A stretch of 64,000 nucleotides of DNA from contig NZ_WIXL01000015.1 in assembly GCF_010993955.1 (NCBI RefSeq), forward strand, positions 1-64,000. The letters run 5' to 3'. The translations under genes were made by a program, and so were the position numbers. The notes under the pieces were generated by a model. The model searched no databases. It was not told the DNA's origin and worked only from the letters and a program-made list of their open reading frames with translations. This stretch comes from Oceanobacillus halotolerans. Lineage in GTDB: Bacteria; Bacillota; Bacilli; Bacillales; Amphibacillaceae. Below are positions 16,461 through 25,847 of this stretch, in pieces (position 1 is the first letter of the stretch; each line of letters opens with the position of its first letter).

Positions 16461-18503
16461 ATGACAAAATATCGCTTAGCCGCTGACATCGGTGGTACAT
16501 TTACTGACGTAGTATTGTTCGATAAAGAGACAGGTCAATATAAAACCGAAAAAGTTCCAACAACCAACGAGAATCTTTCAGAGGGGGTTTTAAGTGGAAT
16601 TAGTAGAATGGTAACTGATTTTAACGATGTTGATTTTTTTGTACATGGAACAACAGTTGGACTTAATGCTTTCTTAGAAAGAAAAGGATCTAAAATTGCA
16701 TTAATCGTTACATCTGGTTTTAAAGATTTATATGAAATAGGCCGTGCTAATCGCTCGGAAATCTATAATATTCAATACCGACAGCCAGAACCTCTAATTA
16801 AACGCCGCCATGTTTATGAGGTAGAAGAACGTGTTTTAGTAGATGGACAAGTAGATACACCTATAAATCATAATAGCTTAGATAATGTTATTGAGGAAAT
16901 TTCAAAAGGAGATTATGATTCAGTATCGGTATGCTTGTTACACTCATACAAAAATCCAGATCATGAGAAACATATTAAACAAAGGATACAAGAAAAGATG
17001 CCTGGTATGTCTGTTTCCTTATCACATGAAGTTGTACGAGAGTGGCGCGAATATGAAAGAACAAGTACAACTGTTATAAATGCCTATATTGCTCCAATTG
17101 TAGAAGATTATCTGTTAAAGTTTGAAAATGAAATAGATAATAGAGGATTAAACAGAGACTTATATATTATGCAATCTAACGGTGGGGTTATGACATCTGA
17201 AATTGCAAAATCAAAACCAATTCAAACGCTTTTATCTGGACCTGTTGGAGGTACAATGGGTAGTTTAACACTTGGTCAACAAACACAAAAAGATAATCTA
17301 ATATGTGTTGATATGGGTGGAACTAGTTTTGATGTAAGTATGGTTATCAACGAAGAACCTGATGTTACCTCTGAAGGAAACATCGAAAAATTCCCAATAC
17401 TCTCACCAATGGTTAATATGCACACAATTGGTGCTGGAGGCGGATCAATAGCTTGGATTGAAGGCGGAGGATTACGAGTAGGCCCTCATAGTGCTGGCGC
17501 TAACCCTGGACCAGCTTGCTACGGAAATGGCGGTACAAATCCAACTGTGACTGACGCTAACCTTATATTAGGCCGGATTGATGCCGAGGGCTTTTTAGGT
17601 GGAAAAATGACACTTGATTGGCAAGCAGCCTATGATGCCATTGAAAACCTTGCTAACAAATTAGAGTTAACAGTTAATGAAACTGCTGAAGGTATATGTG
17701 ATATAGCTAATGCCAAAATGGCAGATGCAATTAGAACGTTAACAGTTTCTAAGGGGATAGATCCAAGAGATTTTTCTTTGGTTGCTTTTGGTGGTGCAGG
17801 CCCAATGCACTCTATGTTAATTGCAGATTACTTAGACATTAATAGAATACTTATCCCTACTACTGCGGGAACCTTTTCAGCATGGGGAATGCTACAAACA
17901 GATATTAGACATGATGATGTACGCAACTATGTATCCTTATTGAAAGACAGCGACTACACAAAAATTAGTGGCCTCTATAAAGAAATGGAGCAAAATGCAG
18001 AAATAGTTCTTAAACAACAAAACATCTCGAAACAAGATGTTGACTTTAACAGACTAGTGGACCTGCGATATGTAGGACAAGAGTATACCGTTACCGTACC
18101 ATTAAATGAAAACGGTTTAAATGAAACATCTATAAGTGAATTAGAGTCACTTTTCCATGATTCTCACCAGAATATATATGGACATAACAATCCCGAAGGT
18201 GCAGTTGAAGTAGTAAACTTGCGTATAGTAGCCCTAGGTAAACTTGAGAACAAAGAAAACATCCAAGCTTCCGAAAAATCTGTAGGAGCACCGGAGCCTA
18301 TAAGAAGAAAACCAGTTATTTGGAACAATCAAGAAATACAAACTCCGGTATATTCAACAGACGACTTACTATTTGGACATACAATAAATGGCCCGACAAT
18401 TATTGAATCTCCAACGTCAACTATTGTTGTTCCAAAGAACTACCTAGTGAAGGTTGATAGTGTAGGAAATCTTGAAGTGATTAGGAGGAATGAAGATGAG
18501 TAA
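16461..18503 (+). CDS. hyuA: Hydantoinase/oxoprolinase-family subunit A
   Basis: ATP-binding ASKHA-type subunit of 680 residues. It has ADIGGTFTDVVLFD at the N-terminus (Hydant_A_N), HGTTVGLNAFLERKG, and the central ATPase motifs SGPVGGTMGS and CVDMGGTSFDVSM. Family members hydrolyse cyclic amides (N-methylhydantoin, 5-oxoproline) in an ATP-dependent way or carboxylate ketones together with subunit B. AAGGAGG lies upstream of ATG 16461. The sigma-54 promoter directly ahead and the overlap with the next gene define a unit separate from, but adjacent to, the hydroxyproline genes. The base composition looks more AT-rich than in neighbouring catabolic genes. The substrate cannot be told from sequence. 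Confidence 0.93.
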   Translation: MTKYRLAADIGGTFTDVVLFDKETGQYKTEKVPTTNENLSEGVLSGISRMVTDFNDVDFFVHGTTVGLNAFLERKGSKIALIVTSGFKDLYEIGRANRSEIYNIQYRQPEPLIKRRHVYEVEERVLVDGQVDTPINHNSLDNVIEEISKGDYDSVSVCLLHSYKNPDHEKHIKQRIQEKMPGMSVSLSHEVVREWREYERTSTTVINAYIAPIVEDYLLKFENEIDNRGLNRDLYIMQSNGGVMTSEIAKSKPIQTLLSGPVGGTMGSLTLGQQTQKDNLICVDMGGTSFDVSMVINEEPDVTSEGNIEKFPILSPMVNMHTIGAGGGSIAWIEGGGLRVGPHSAGANPGPACYGNGGTNPTVTDANLILGRIDAEGFLGGKMTLDWQAAYDAIENLANKLELTVNETAEGICDIANAKMADAIRTLTVSKGIDPRDFSLVAFGGAGPMHSMLIADYLDINRILIPTTAGTFSAWGMLQTDIRHDDVRNYVSLLKDSDYTKISGLYKEMEQNAEIVLKQQNISKQDVDFNRLVDLRYVGQEYTVTVPLNENGLNETSISELESLFHDSHQNIYGHNNPEGAVEVVNLRIVALGKLENKENIQASEKSVGAPEPIRRKPVIWNNQEIQTPVYSTDDLLFGHTINGPTIIESPTSTIVVPKNYLVKVDSVGNLEVIRRNEDE

Positions 18504-20211
18504 AACAACTGCTCCCGTTTTTTTAGAGAACCCTATTACTACTGAAATAATTCGGAATGCATTAACTTCTGCGGCAGAAGAAATGAATGAAAGTTTAGCC
18601 CGTAGTTCTTTTTCGCCGATAATCTATGAGATGAAAGATTGTAGTGTAGGAATTTACAATGAAAATGCAGAATTATTAGGACAATCCTCGGGGTTACCAA
18701 TGTTTTTGGGAAATCTTGACGTTTGTATAAAAGAAACTACTAGCTTCATAGGTGGTAATGATAAATACAACCCTGGTGATATTTATATAATGAACGATTC
18801 TTATATGGCAGGTTCTCACTTGAACGATATTACTATAATATCACCTATTTTCTTTGAACAAGAATTAGTAGGTTTTTCTGCTACACGTGCTCATTGGTTA
18901 GATATCGGAGCAAAAGACCCTGGTTATCCCATGGATGCAATTGAAATTTATCAAGAAGGTGTAAGAATTCCACCTACAAAAATTTATGATGCGGGTAATC
19001 CTCGTAAAGATATTATAAACCTTATTACAATTAATAGTCGTTTAAGTAATGATGCATTAGGAGACATGAATGCACAAATTGCAGCATGTAGAACAGGTGA
19101 AAAAAGAGTTACAGACATTATAACAAAACACGGTCTTAATACTTTTAAACGTTCAATTCAGGATATATTCAAACAATCAGAAATTATGGACCGGGAACAA
19201 ATTGCAAGTATTCCAGATGGTGTTTATGAAGAAGAAGGTTTTCTAGATAATGATGGAGTATCTGATGAACCAGTACCTGTTAAAGTTAAAGTAACGATCG
19301 ATGGAGAAAACTTAACAATTGACCTAAATGGATCAAGTGAGCAAAAACAAGGTATGACTAATTGTGGATTAGCACAAACTGTTTCAGCTTGCCGTGTTGC
19401 ATTCAAGCATTTAATTGGTCCAGATTCTCCAGTAACAGGTGGGAACTTTAAAACAATGGATATTGTTGTTCCTAAACGATCCATATTCAGTGCTGAAGAA
19501 CCAGCTGCTTGTGGATGGTATTTTACTTCTTTGGGATTATTAATAGATTTAATCGTTAAGGCTTTATCTCCTGTACTAAAAGAACAATCTGCAGCAGCTC
19601 ATTACGGAGATTCAATGGTTGTAACTATTGCTGGTCAAAACAAAGATTCCACATCCCAATTCTTATATGTAGAACCTACTGCAGGGGGTTGGGGTGGATT
19701 CTCATCTAACGATGGGCAATCAGGATTAATTAATAACTCTAATGGGGACTTTAAAAATATGCCAGTTGAAGTCCTAGAAGAAAAGTATCCATTAAAAATT
19801 AATTCATATTCTCTTAGGGAAAACTCCGGGGGACCAGGAAAAACTAGAGGTGGTCTAGGTGTTACAAGAGAATATGAACTTCGAAGTAATGCAAACCTAT
19901 CACTATGGTTTGAAAGATCACAAGAACCCGCTTGGGGACTATTTGGAGGCAAGTCAGGAAAGCCACCTAAAGTTACGGTAATAGCAAAGAATGAAGAAGA
20001 ATCTATGTTAAAAGTAAACGCTAAACCACTTTCAAAAGGAGACCGTATACTTGTAGAAACTGGTGGAGGCGGTGGATTTGGTAATTCAGTTGAACGCCCA
20101 TTAGAAAATATTGTGGAAGATATAATTGATGGTTACATCGATAGTGAAACAGCACTAGAGGAATATGGAGTTACTTTTGATCCCAAAACAGGAAAAGCTT
20201 ATAGAAACTAA
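18496..20211 (+). CDS. hyuB: Hydantoinase/oxoprolinase-family subunit B
   Basis: Subunit B of 571 residues. The family start NPITTEIIRNALTSAAEEM, the MNDSYMAGSHLNDI metal-binding region and the C-terminal glycine-rich GGGGGFGNS are all present. It forms the catalytic complex with subunit A. I choose ATG 18496, seven bases after AGGAGG; the ATG at 18490 is only one base away from it. It overlaps the subunit A stop by eight bases. The following gene is a DUF3830-like protein that often accompanies such enzymes. Confidence 0.93.
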   Translation: MSKTTAPVFLENPITTEIIRNALTSAAEEMNESLARSSFSPIIYEMKDCSVGIYNENAELLGQSSGLPMFLGNLDVCIKETTSFIGGNDKYNPGDIYIMNDSYMAGSHLNDITIISPIFFEQELVGFSATRAHWLDIGAKDPGYPMDAIEIYQEGVRIPPTKIYDAGNPRKDIINLITINSRLSNDALGDMNAQIAACRTGEKRVTDIITKHGLNTFKRSIQDIFKQSEIMDREQIASIPDGVYEEEGFLDNDGVSDEPVPVKVKVTIDGENLTIDLNGSSEQKQGMTNCGLAQTVSACRVAFKHLIGPDSPVTGGNFKTMDIVVPKRSIFSAEEPAACGWYFTSLGLLIDLIVKALSPVLKEQSAAAHYGDSMVVTIAGQNKDSTSQFLYVEPTAGGWGGFSSNDGQSGLINNSNGDFKNMPVEVLEEKYPLKINSYSLRENSGGPGKTRGGLGVTREYELRSNANLSLWFERSQEPAWGLFGGKSGKPPKVTVIAKNEEESMLKVNAKPLSKGDRILVETGGGGGFGNSVERPLENIVEDIIDGYIDSETALEEYGVTFDPKTGKAYRN

Positions 20212-20233
20212 CTAAATTGAGGTGAATCAACTT

Positions 20234-20671
20234 TTGAAACGGATAAGAATTAGATTTGAAGGTGGAGAAGAACTATATGCTACTTTAATTGAAAATTCGG
20301 CTCCTCAAACGTGCAAAATAATATGGGAATCACTACCCTTTCAAAGTGTTGTAACACAATCAAGATGGTCTGGAAGAGAAGTTAACTTAAAATATGATAA
20401 TAACGATTATCCAATACGAGAGAATCAAACAATTTACACTGGTAAAGGTGAATTATGCTATTGGCGGGATTGGAACTCGGAGGGAGATATACCTCCCTCC
20501 CAAGCCATAGCCATCTATTATGGTGCTGAATTAGCTAGAAGTAATAGAGGGAATGAACCTGTCAATGTATTTGCACAAATAGACTTCAAATATTTCAATA
20601 TATTAGATGAAATTGGAGAACGTATATGGTTGAAAGGGGCAGAGGATATTTACTTTGAACGCCTAGATTAA
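20234..20671 (+). CDS. DUF3830-like (cyclophilin-like fold) protein
   Basis: Protein of 145 residues from a TTG start with GAGGTG nine bases upstream; a GTG at 20222 is possible but lies on the ribosome site. It matches my memory of DUF3830 proteins: KRIRIRFEGGEELYATLIE, WSGREV, a PIRENQT segment, CYWRDW, IAIYYG and a PVNVFAQI segment. The fold is predicted to be cyclophilin-like and the function is unknown. The gene lies between hydantoinase subunit B and an NCS1 permease, so it probably acts on the same substrate, perhaps in binding or amide isomerization. That role is a guess. Confidence 0.75.
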   Translation: MKRIRIRFEGGEELYATLIENSAPQTCKIIWESLPFQSVVTQSRWSGREVNLKYDNNDYPIRENQTIYTGKGELCYWRDWNSEGDIPPSQAIAIYYGAELARSNRGNEPVNVFAQIDFKYFNILDEIGERIWLKGAEDIYFERLD

Positions 20672-20701
20672 ATAATAAATCATATTAGGGGGAACTAATT
20701 C

Positions 20702-22030
20702 ATGGAGAAAAAAAATGATTCAGCACTTTCCGCCGTTCCATTATCGGAGCGTCAACATTGGATAGTGCCCGCTACCATTTTTGGTGGGTTAGAATTTGCA
20801 GTACCAGTTATAATGGTTGGTGCAACATTAGCTGGAAGCTTTGGTTTATCAAGTATATTTTTTATTTTATTAGTAGGCTTGGTAATTATACAGTGGATCG
20901 GGAATGCTTTACAGGGATATTTGGGAGCAAAAACTGGAAGACCATCATCCGTAATTGCAAGATCTAGTTTTGGTTCTTTACAAGCTAGATTCGTTGTTGG
21001 TCTTGCTCTTGTAGTACTAAATGTGGGTTGGTTTGGACTAAACACAGCGGTTGCAGGCAATGCGTTGTCAGCAACATTAGGAATTGATTATGGACAAGAT
21101 TGGTTTCTATGGGCTGTTATTACTCTAGTAACAGGGCTATTATTTGCACTACCAGCAGTTTTAGGATATAACTCAATGAAATGGACTGATTATGTGGCGG
21201 TTCCAGCTGGTATTCTTCTTATTTCATCAGGAGTATATTTTGCTTTAAGAGGAGAAGGTTGGTCATCTATTTTATCCTGGAATCCCGAGCCATCTATAAC
21301 AATTTTTGGTGCTATTAGTTTGGTTTTAGGTGCAAATGTTGCACAATGGTTAATCGCATCAGATTATACACGTTATTCAAAACCAACATTGAAAGATCAG
21401 TCATTAATACCTTTAGGCATTGTTATAATTGGCTTACTATTCTTCTTTACAGGTGCAATCATGTCAGTAGGAGTTGGAAATGCAGACATTGTAGCAGTAA
21501 TGCAGGACTTGGGCTTCCCATTTTGGGGATTTTTAATACTATGGGTTGCACTATGGACAAGCCAGATGGTTGCGAGTTATTCAATTGGACTAGCAGCTGC
21601 TAATATGTTTAATATTGATACTAGTAAGGGCAGAGCGATACTAACAATAATAGGATCGGTCTTAGGGATCGGTCTGGCTTTGGTCGGGATATTATCTTAC
21701 TTTCAAGATTTCCTTATTATTTTAGCGGTTATTTATCCAGCAATTGCAGCAGTAATGTTTGTAGACTTTTTCTTTATCAGAAAACAAGAATGGGTGGATA
21801 ATGAGGGGTGGAACTGGATTGCAACCATTGCAGTTCTATCAGGAGCTTTAATAGGGTATATTACTGAATACGTAGTTATTTTCGGTATCCCTGCTCTTCA
21901 ATCCCTTGCAATTTCTGCAATTGTTTATTTAATTGGAATGAATTTAAAAGCTAAAATAAGACCAGATCATTTTACAAACAATAATGTCTACAAAAACAAT
22001 ACACAACTGGACAAAGTATCTAATAAATAA
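20702..22030 (+). CDS. NCS1-family purine/pyrimidine/hydantoin-type permease
   Basis: Membrane transporter of 442 residues with about 12 hydrophobic segments, of the cytosine/purine/allantoin/hydantoin family. Near the N-terminus it has QHWIVPATIFGGLEFAVPV and later the IARSSFGS and WLIASDYTRYSKP motifs of CodB-like proteins. AGGGGG precedes the ATG. It is the last gene of the hydantoinase unit and probably imports its substrate. NCS1 carriers use nucleobases or hydantoins, so a cyclic ureide or amide is more likely than free proline. A stem-loop terminator follows. Confidence 0.9.
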   Translation: MEKKNDSALSAVPLSERQHWIVPATIFGGLEFAVPVIMVGATLAGSFGLSSIFFILLVGLVIIQWIGNALQGYLGAKTGRPSSVIARSSFGSLQARFVVGLALVVLNVGWFGLNTAVAGNALSATLGIDYGQDWFLWAVITLVTGLLFALPAVLGYNSMKWTDYVAVPAGILLISSGVYFALRGEGWSSILSWNPEPSITIFGAISLVLGANVAQWLIASDYTRYSKPTLKDQSLIPLGIVIIGLLFFFTGAIMSVGVGNADIVAVMQDLGFPFWGFLILWVALWTSQMVASYSIGLAAANMFNIDTSKGRAILTIIGSVLGIGLALVGILSYFQDFLIILAVIYPAIAAVMFVDFFFIRKQEWVDNEGWNWIATIAVLSGALIGYITEYVVIFGIPALQSLAISAIVYLIGMNLKAKIRPDHFTNNNVYKNNTQLDKVSNK

Positions 22031-22070
22031 TCAGAATTAAAAATATATTATTAAAAATATAGAAATAGTG

Positions 22071-22110
22071 CCCACTAATTTATTGATTATAAAATAGTGG
22101 GTATTATTTT
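22071..22110 (+). terminator. Terminator of the hydantoinase unit
   Basis: CCCACTA at 22071-22077 pairs with TAGTGGG at 22095-22101, followed by a T-rich tract. Bases 22111-22435 hold nothing I recognise. Confidence 0.65.
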
Positions 22111-22435
22111 GATTGTAGGAGTATTAAATTATAGAACTATTTTTATCTATCTATTTAATTCAACTTATGCTAAAGACTCCGTTTAATGAGGGGCGCGGTA
22201 TATAGTTGACCGTATTTTTGCTAGATACTAAAACTGATATTGAATGGTGTTACAATTAGAGCATCTTTTAAAATAATTTCCTGTGCTTCTTTATACATTT
22301 ATGCACGTTTTATCTTAATCCGTTTCCATTCTCGCATTATCAAAATCTCATTTACTGTTAAGTTATCACAATAAATTATAATTTTTATTGTCTTTCAATA
22401 GATTAATTATTAAAATTACAGTTTTTCTATATATT

Positions 22436-22471
22436 AAAAAGTTATACACCCTTTTACGAAGAGTGTATAAC
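22436..22471 (-). terminator. Terminator of the third racemase gene
   Basis: The inverted repeat GTTATACAC / GTGTATAAC spans 22441-22471 and is followed on the minus strand by TTTTTAATAT. It lies about 80 bases after the racemase stop. Confidence 0.8.
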
Positions 22472-22548
22472 TTATTTATTCGTTTACTTTAATGTTAAAA
22501 TCTAATATATCTTGCAATATCATATAGAGTACAAAGTAATCTCTACTT

Positions 22549-23553
22549 CTATTCCAACCTAAACCCCTCAGGCATTTCATCTCGCTCATCTACAACAAAT
22601 TGGTGAAGCCCTGTAATTCGTGCTGTTCCTGAAATCATTGGTACAACAGCTGGATAGTTTTCTACTTCAGTAGGTTGAATGATCTCTCCTTTAAAAATAC
22701 CTCCAGTAATACTTTCATGTAGGAAAGTGTCCCCCTGATTAAACTCACCTCTGTCAAACAAATTTGCCACTCGAGCACTTGTCCCTGTCCCACATGGTGA
22801 ACGATCAATTTGTCTATCCGCAAAAATGGTGACATTGCGTAAATCAGCATGACCATTTACGGCATCGTCTGAAAAAATGACACCGTAAATATCTTTTAAA
22901 TCATTTTGTAAAGGATGTTGAACATTACTATTTTTCTCTATAAATAGCTTTATTTTCTTACCCCAATCCTGTAATGCTGGTAAACACTCATTGTTGACCT
23001 TTAACCCTAATGCTTTACTGTCCAATATGGCATAAAACGCTCCACCGAACGCAATGTCAACATGAAATGATTTACCATCTAACTGAATTGGATAATCTTT
23101 TTTATATACAAATGATGGAACATTTTCAAAGGAAACCTCCACCACTTTCTGACCATCACAAACTGCATAAGCGATGACTTCTCCAGCTGGACTATCAATA
23201 ACAAATTTTCGCTTATTACTTGTTACAGGGTATTTTCCAGTCTCCACTACCATTGTCACCGCCGCAATAATTCCATGACCACACATGGTGCTCCAGCCCT
23301 CATTATGCATGAATAATACGCCAAAATCAGCATGATCTGATGCAGCTGGAGTGATGATACAGCCATACATTCCGTGATGTCCTCTTGGTTCATTCATCAG
23401 GACTTTTCGAATGTGATCCAAATACTTTATACAATATGCTCTTCGCTCAGGTTGCGAGTCTCCTTTTATTTCTGGAAGTCCTCCCGTTATAATCCGAAGT
23501 GGTTCTCCTGCCACGTGCATATCAACGGTTGACACTAATCGATTAAAATTCAC
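22549..23553 (-). CDS. Proline racemase / 4-hydroxyproline epimerase, second active copy
   Basis: Protein of 334 residues with the two-cysteine active site: C91 in [11 protein letters not shown] and C254 in [13 protein letters not shown], the same positions as in the enzyme at 10383-11405. The [14 protein letters not shown] and [12 protein letters not shown] motifs are present. The start is GTG 23553 with AGGAGGGG seven bases upstream. It is a single-gene unit behind its own sigma-54-like promoter and stands divergently from the Xaa-Pro peptidase/proline dehydrogenase unit. One of the two active copies may act on proline and the other on hydroxyproline, but sequence does not decide this. Confidence 0.92.
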   Translation of the reverse strand: MNFNRLVSTVDMHVAGEPLRIITGGLPEIKGDSQPERRAYCIKYLDHIRKVLMNEPRGHHGMYGCIITPAASDHADFGVLFMHNEGWSTMCGHGIIAAVTMVVETGKYPVTSNKRKFVIDSPAGEVIAYAVCDGQKVVEVSFENVPSFVYKKDYPIQLDGKSFHVDIAFGGAFYAILDSKALGLKVNNECLPALQDWGKKIKLFIEKNSNVQHPLQNDLKDIYGVIFSDDAVNGHADLRNVTIFADRQIDRSPCGTGTSARVANLFDRGEFNQGDTFLHESITGGIFKGEIIQPTEVENYPAVVPMISGTARITGLHQFVVDERDEMPEGFRLE

Positions 23554-23579
23554 TTTTCGTCCCCTCCTATCATTATACT

Positions 23580-23596
23580 TGCAATTTTTATACCAA
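23580..23596 (-). promoter_or_regulatory. Sigma-54-like promoter of the third racemase gene
   Basis: The minus strand reads TTGGTAT, five A, TTGCA, with the invariant GG-N10-GC spacing and one deviation (T for C after GG). Transcription would start about 17 bases before the GTG, just ahead of the AGGAGGGG site. Confidence 0.7.
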
Positions 23597-23617
23597 ATAT
23601 TAATTTTCAGTAAACTA

Positions 23618-23647
23618 TTGTGGAATACTTCTTGCATGGTATATAAT
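23618..23647 (+). promoter_or_regulatory. Sigma-A promoter of the peptidase/proline dehydrogenase unit
   Basis: TTGTGG, 18 bases, TATAAT, followed after 14 bases by AGGAGG. The -35 is two bases off consensus and the -10 is perfect. It is divergent from the sigma-54 promoter of the racemase gene. Confidence 0.55.
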
Positions 23648-23674
23648 GTAATTAGTGCATTAGGAGGTTTTTTT

Positions 23675-24784
23675 ATGACAATTGATTATCTTGATAGATT
23701 ACAGACTTTGCAGGAACGTTTACTAGAAAACAAGATTGATGTGGCAATGATCACAGCCCCTGCAAACGTTTTCTATTATACTGGATTTAATTCTGATCCA
23801 CATGAACGATTTATGGCATTAATACTAGATAATAGAAAGCAGACATTTACATTATTTGTCCCATCACTAGATAAAGAAATTGCGGATCAGGCTTCTTCTG
23901 TAAAAAACATTATCCCAGTTTCTGATGATGAAGATCCATTTAAAAAATTACAGGAGCATATTGGAGGTACTGTTTCAACATTTGGTGTGGAGACAAAAAC
24001 AGTTAGTATGTTTCAGCATCAGCGAATGAATGAGTCCTTTCCAGAAGCAAACTATACCGACATAGAACCTATTATTAATAAACAGCGTTTGAAAAAAACG
24101 CGTGAAGAAATGGTATATGCACAAAAGGCCGTAACCATCATTGAAAAAGTGCTCAGAGACGGAATCAAACAAGTGAAACCTGGTATGACAGAATTAGAAG
24201 TAACAGCTGAACTAGAATATTTAATGAAGAAACACGGAGCACTTGGACCCTCCTTCTCGACAATCGCACTAGCTGGGGAAAAAGCTGCCCTGCCACACGG
24301 TGTACCAGGAAACCGGAAGCTAAAACATGGTGACTTCTTACTAATTGATATGGGTGTAGAAATAGAAGAAGGCTACTGCTCTGACATTACTAGAACCTTT
24401 ATTATTGGAGAAGCCTCCACAAAACAGCAAGAAATCTATGATATTGTTTTACGGTCCAATCAAGCTGGAATAGATGCAGTGAAGGCTGGTGTTCCATTAA
24501 AAACTTTTGATATTGAAGCAAGAAAAGTCATCGATGAAAGTGGTTATGGACAATACTTCAATAATCGCATCGGACATGGTTTAGGCATTGAAGTCCATGA
24601 AGCGCCATCCATCCATGAGAATAATCAACAAATCTCTGAAAGCGGTTTATTTTTCACAATAGAACCAGGGATATATATTCCCGAATATGGTGGAGTCCGT
24701 ATAGAAGATGAAGTATATATTAATGAAAATGGGGATTGTGAAGTTATTACCTCCTTCCCAAAAGAACTGCAGATTATATCATAA
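23675..24784 (+). CDS. Xaa-Pro aminopeptidase/dipeptidase (M24B)
   Basis: Metallopeptidase of 369 residues with an N-terminal creatinase-like domain (about 1-135) and a C-terminal pita-bread domain. The metal ligands are visible: the two aspartates in [21 protein letters not shown], the histidine in [12 protein letters not shown], and the glutamates in FTIEPGIY and GVRIEDE. The enzyme splits peptides before proline or releases Xaa from Xaa-Pro dipeptides in the cytoplasm. ATG 23675 follows AGGAGG by eight bases; upstream in-frame codons lie in the promoter. It is co-directional with proline dehydrogenase (37 bases apart), so proline release is coupled to proline oxidation. Confidence 0.93.
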   Translation: MTIDYLDRLQTLQERLLENKIDVAMITAPANVFYYTGFNSDPHERFMALILDNRKQTFTLFVPSLDKEIADQASSVKNIIPVSDDEDPFKKLQEHIGGTVSTFGVETKTVSMFQHQRMNESFPEANYTDIEPIINKQRLKKTREEMVYAQKAVTIIEKVLRDGIKQVKPGMTELEVTAELEYLMKKHGALGPSFSTIALAGEKAALPHGVPGNRKLKHGDFLLIDMGVEIEEGYCSDITRTFIIGEASTKQQEIYDIVLRSNQAGIDAVKAGVPLKTFDIEARKVIDESGYGQYFNNRIGHGLGIEVHEAPSIHENNQQISESGLFFTIEPGIYIPEYGGVRIEDEVYINENGDCEVITSFPKELQIIS

Positions 24785-24821
24785 TCCATTCACTAATAAA
24801 TCCTACAGGGGGAATTACAAC

Positions 24822-25817
24822 ATGTTATTAAAAGACTTTTTTATTGGCTTATCACAAAATCAGCAATTAAATAGCCTAGCACAAAACTACGGAAAACACT
24901 TAGGTGCTAAATCAGTTGTTGCAGGAACGACGATCGATGAAATGATTGAAAGTGTTAAAAAACTAAATGCACAAGGAATTGCAGCTACAATTGATAATTT
25001 GGGTGAATTTGTATCAGAGGAAAAAGATGCCATCCAAGCAAAGGAACAAATTATTAATGTAATAGATGCAATCCAAGATCATGACGTAGACGCTCACATT
25101 TCGCTTAAACCAACACAACTTGGCCTTGATATTGACTATGACTTTTGTTACAACAACTTAAAAGAAATAGTCGATCATGCAAACAAATTTGATATATTCG
25201 TTAACTTTGATATGGAGGATTATGGCCACCTAGCACCATCCTTCAAATTAATCGACGAGCTTTCAAAGGAATATAATAATATCGGCACAGTTATTCAGGC
25301 ATACTTTTTTGAATCAAAAGATAACGTTGAAAAATATAAAGATTATCGTCTCCGTCTTGTAAAAGGAGCGTACAAAGAGCCCGAAGAAGTAGCATATCAA
25401 GATAAAAACGATATTGACCAAAATTTCATCGAATTAATTGAATCTCATCTACTAGATGGGAAGTTTACGTCAATTGCTACACATGATCATCATATTATTA
25501 ACAAAGCAAAAGCATTTGTGAAACAACACAACATTCCAAAAGAGCAATTTGAATTCCAGATGCTATATGGCTTTCGCAAGGATTTACAACAGGAGCTTGT
25601 AAATGAAGGGTATAATGTTTGTACGTATGTTCCATTTGGTGATGATTGGTATGGCTACTTTATGAGACGACTAGCTGAGCGTCCGCAAAATATCAATCTT
25701 GTAGTCAAACAAGTATTTAATAAACGGACCAACACGATGATTGGTATCGGAGCAGGAGCATTTTTATTAGGACGATTAACAAAGAAAAAACAAAAAGAAA
25801 AGAAAGATGCTAAATAA
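24822..25817 (+). CDS. putB: Proline dehydrogenase
   Basis: Monofunctional FAD-dependent proline dehydrogenase of 331 residues. The beta/alpha-barrel motifs RLVKGAYKEPEEVAYQ, IATHDHHIINKA, FEFQMLYGFRKDLQQ and the C-terminal YFMRRLAERPQN are all typical of Bacillus PutB/FadM. It converts L-proline to pyrroline-5-carboxylate. AGGGGG lies nine bases before ATG 24822; an upstream frame overlapping the peptidase gene is not real. A short hydrophobic segment near the C-terminus (TMIGIGAGAFLLG) followed by lysines could anchor it to the membrane. No pyrroline-5-carboxylate dehydrogenase dedicated to this unit is seen in the window. Confidence 0.94.
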   Translation: MLLKDFFIGLSQNQQLNSLAQNYGKHLGAKSVVAGTTIDEMIESVKKLNAQGIAATIDNLGEFVSEEKDAIQAKEQIINVIDAIQDHDVDAHISLKPTQLGLDIDYDFCYNNLKEIVDHANKFDIFVNFDMEDYGHLAPSFKLIDELSKEYNNIGTVIQAYFFESKDNVEKYKDYRLRLVKGAYKEPEEVAYQDKNDIDQNFIELIESHLLDGKFTSIATHDHHIINKAKAFVKQHNIPKEQFEFQMLYGFRKDLQQELVNEGYNVCTYVPFGDDWYGYFMRRLAERPQNINLVVKQVFNKRTNTMIGIGAGAFLLGRLTKKKQKEKKDAK

Positions 25818-25836
25818 TAGCATCTTTCTTTTTCTT
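25802..25836. terminator. Bidirectional terminator between putB and the dpp operon
   Basis: AAAGATGCTA / TAGCATCTTT with a short loop and T- and A-runs on the two sides. It overlaps the end of putB and serves the converging dpp operon as well. Confidence 0.85.
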
Positions 25837-25847
25837 ATATACCGTAT

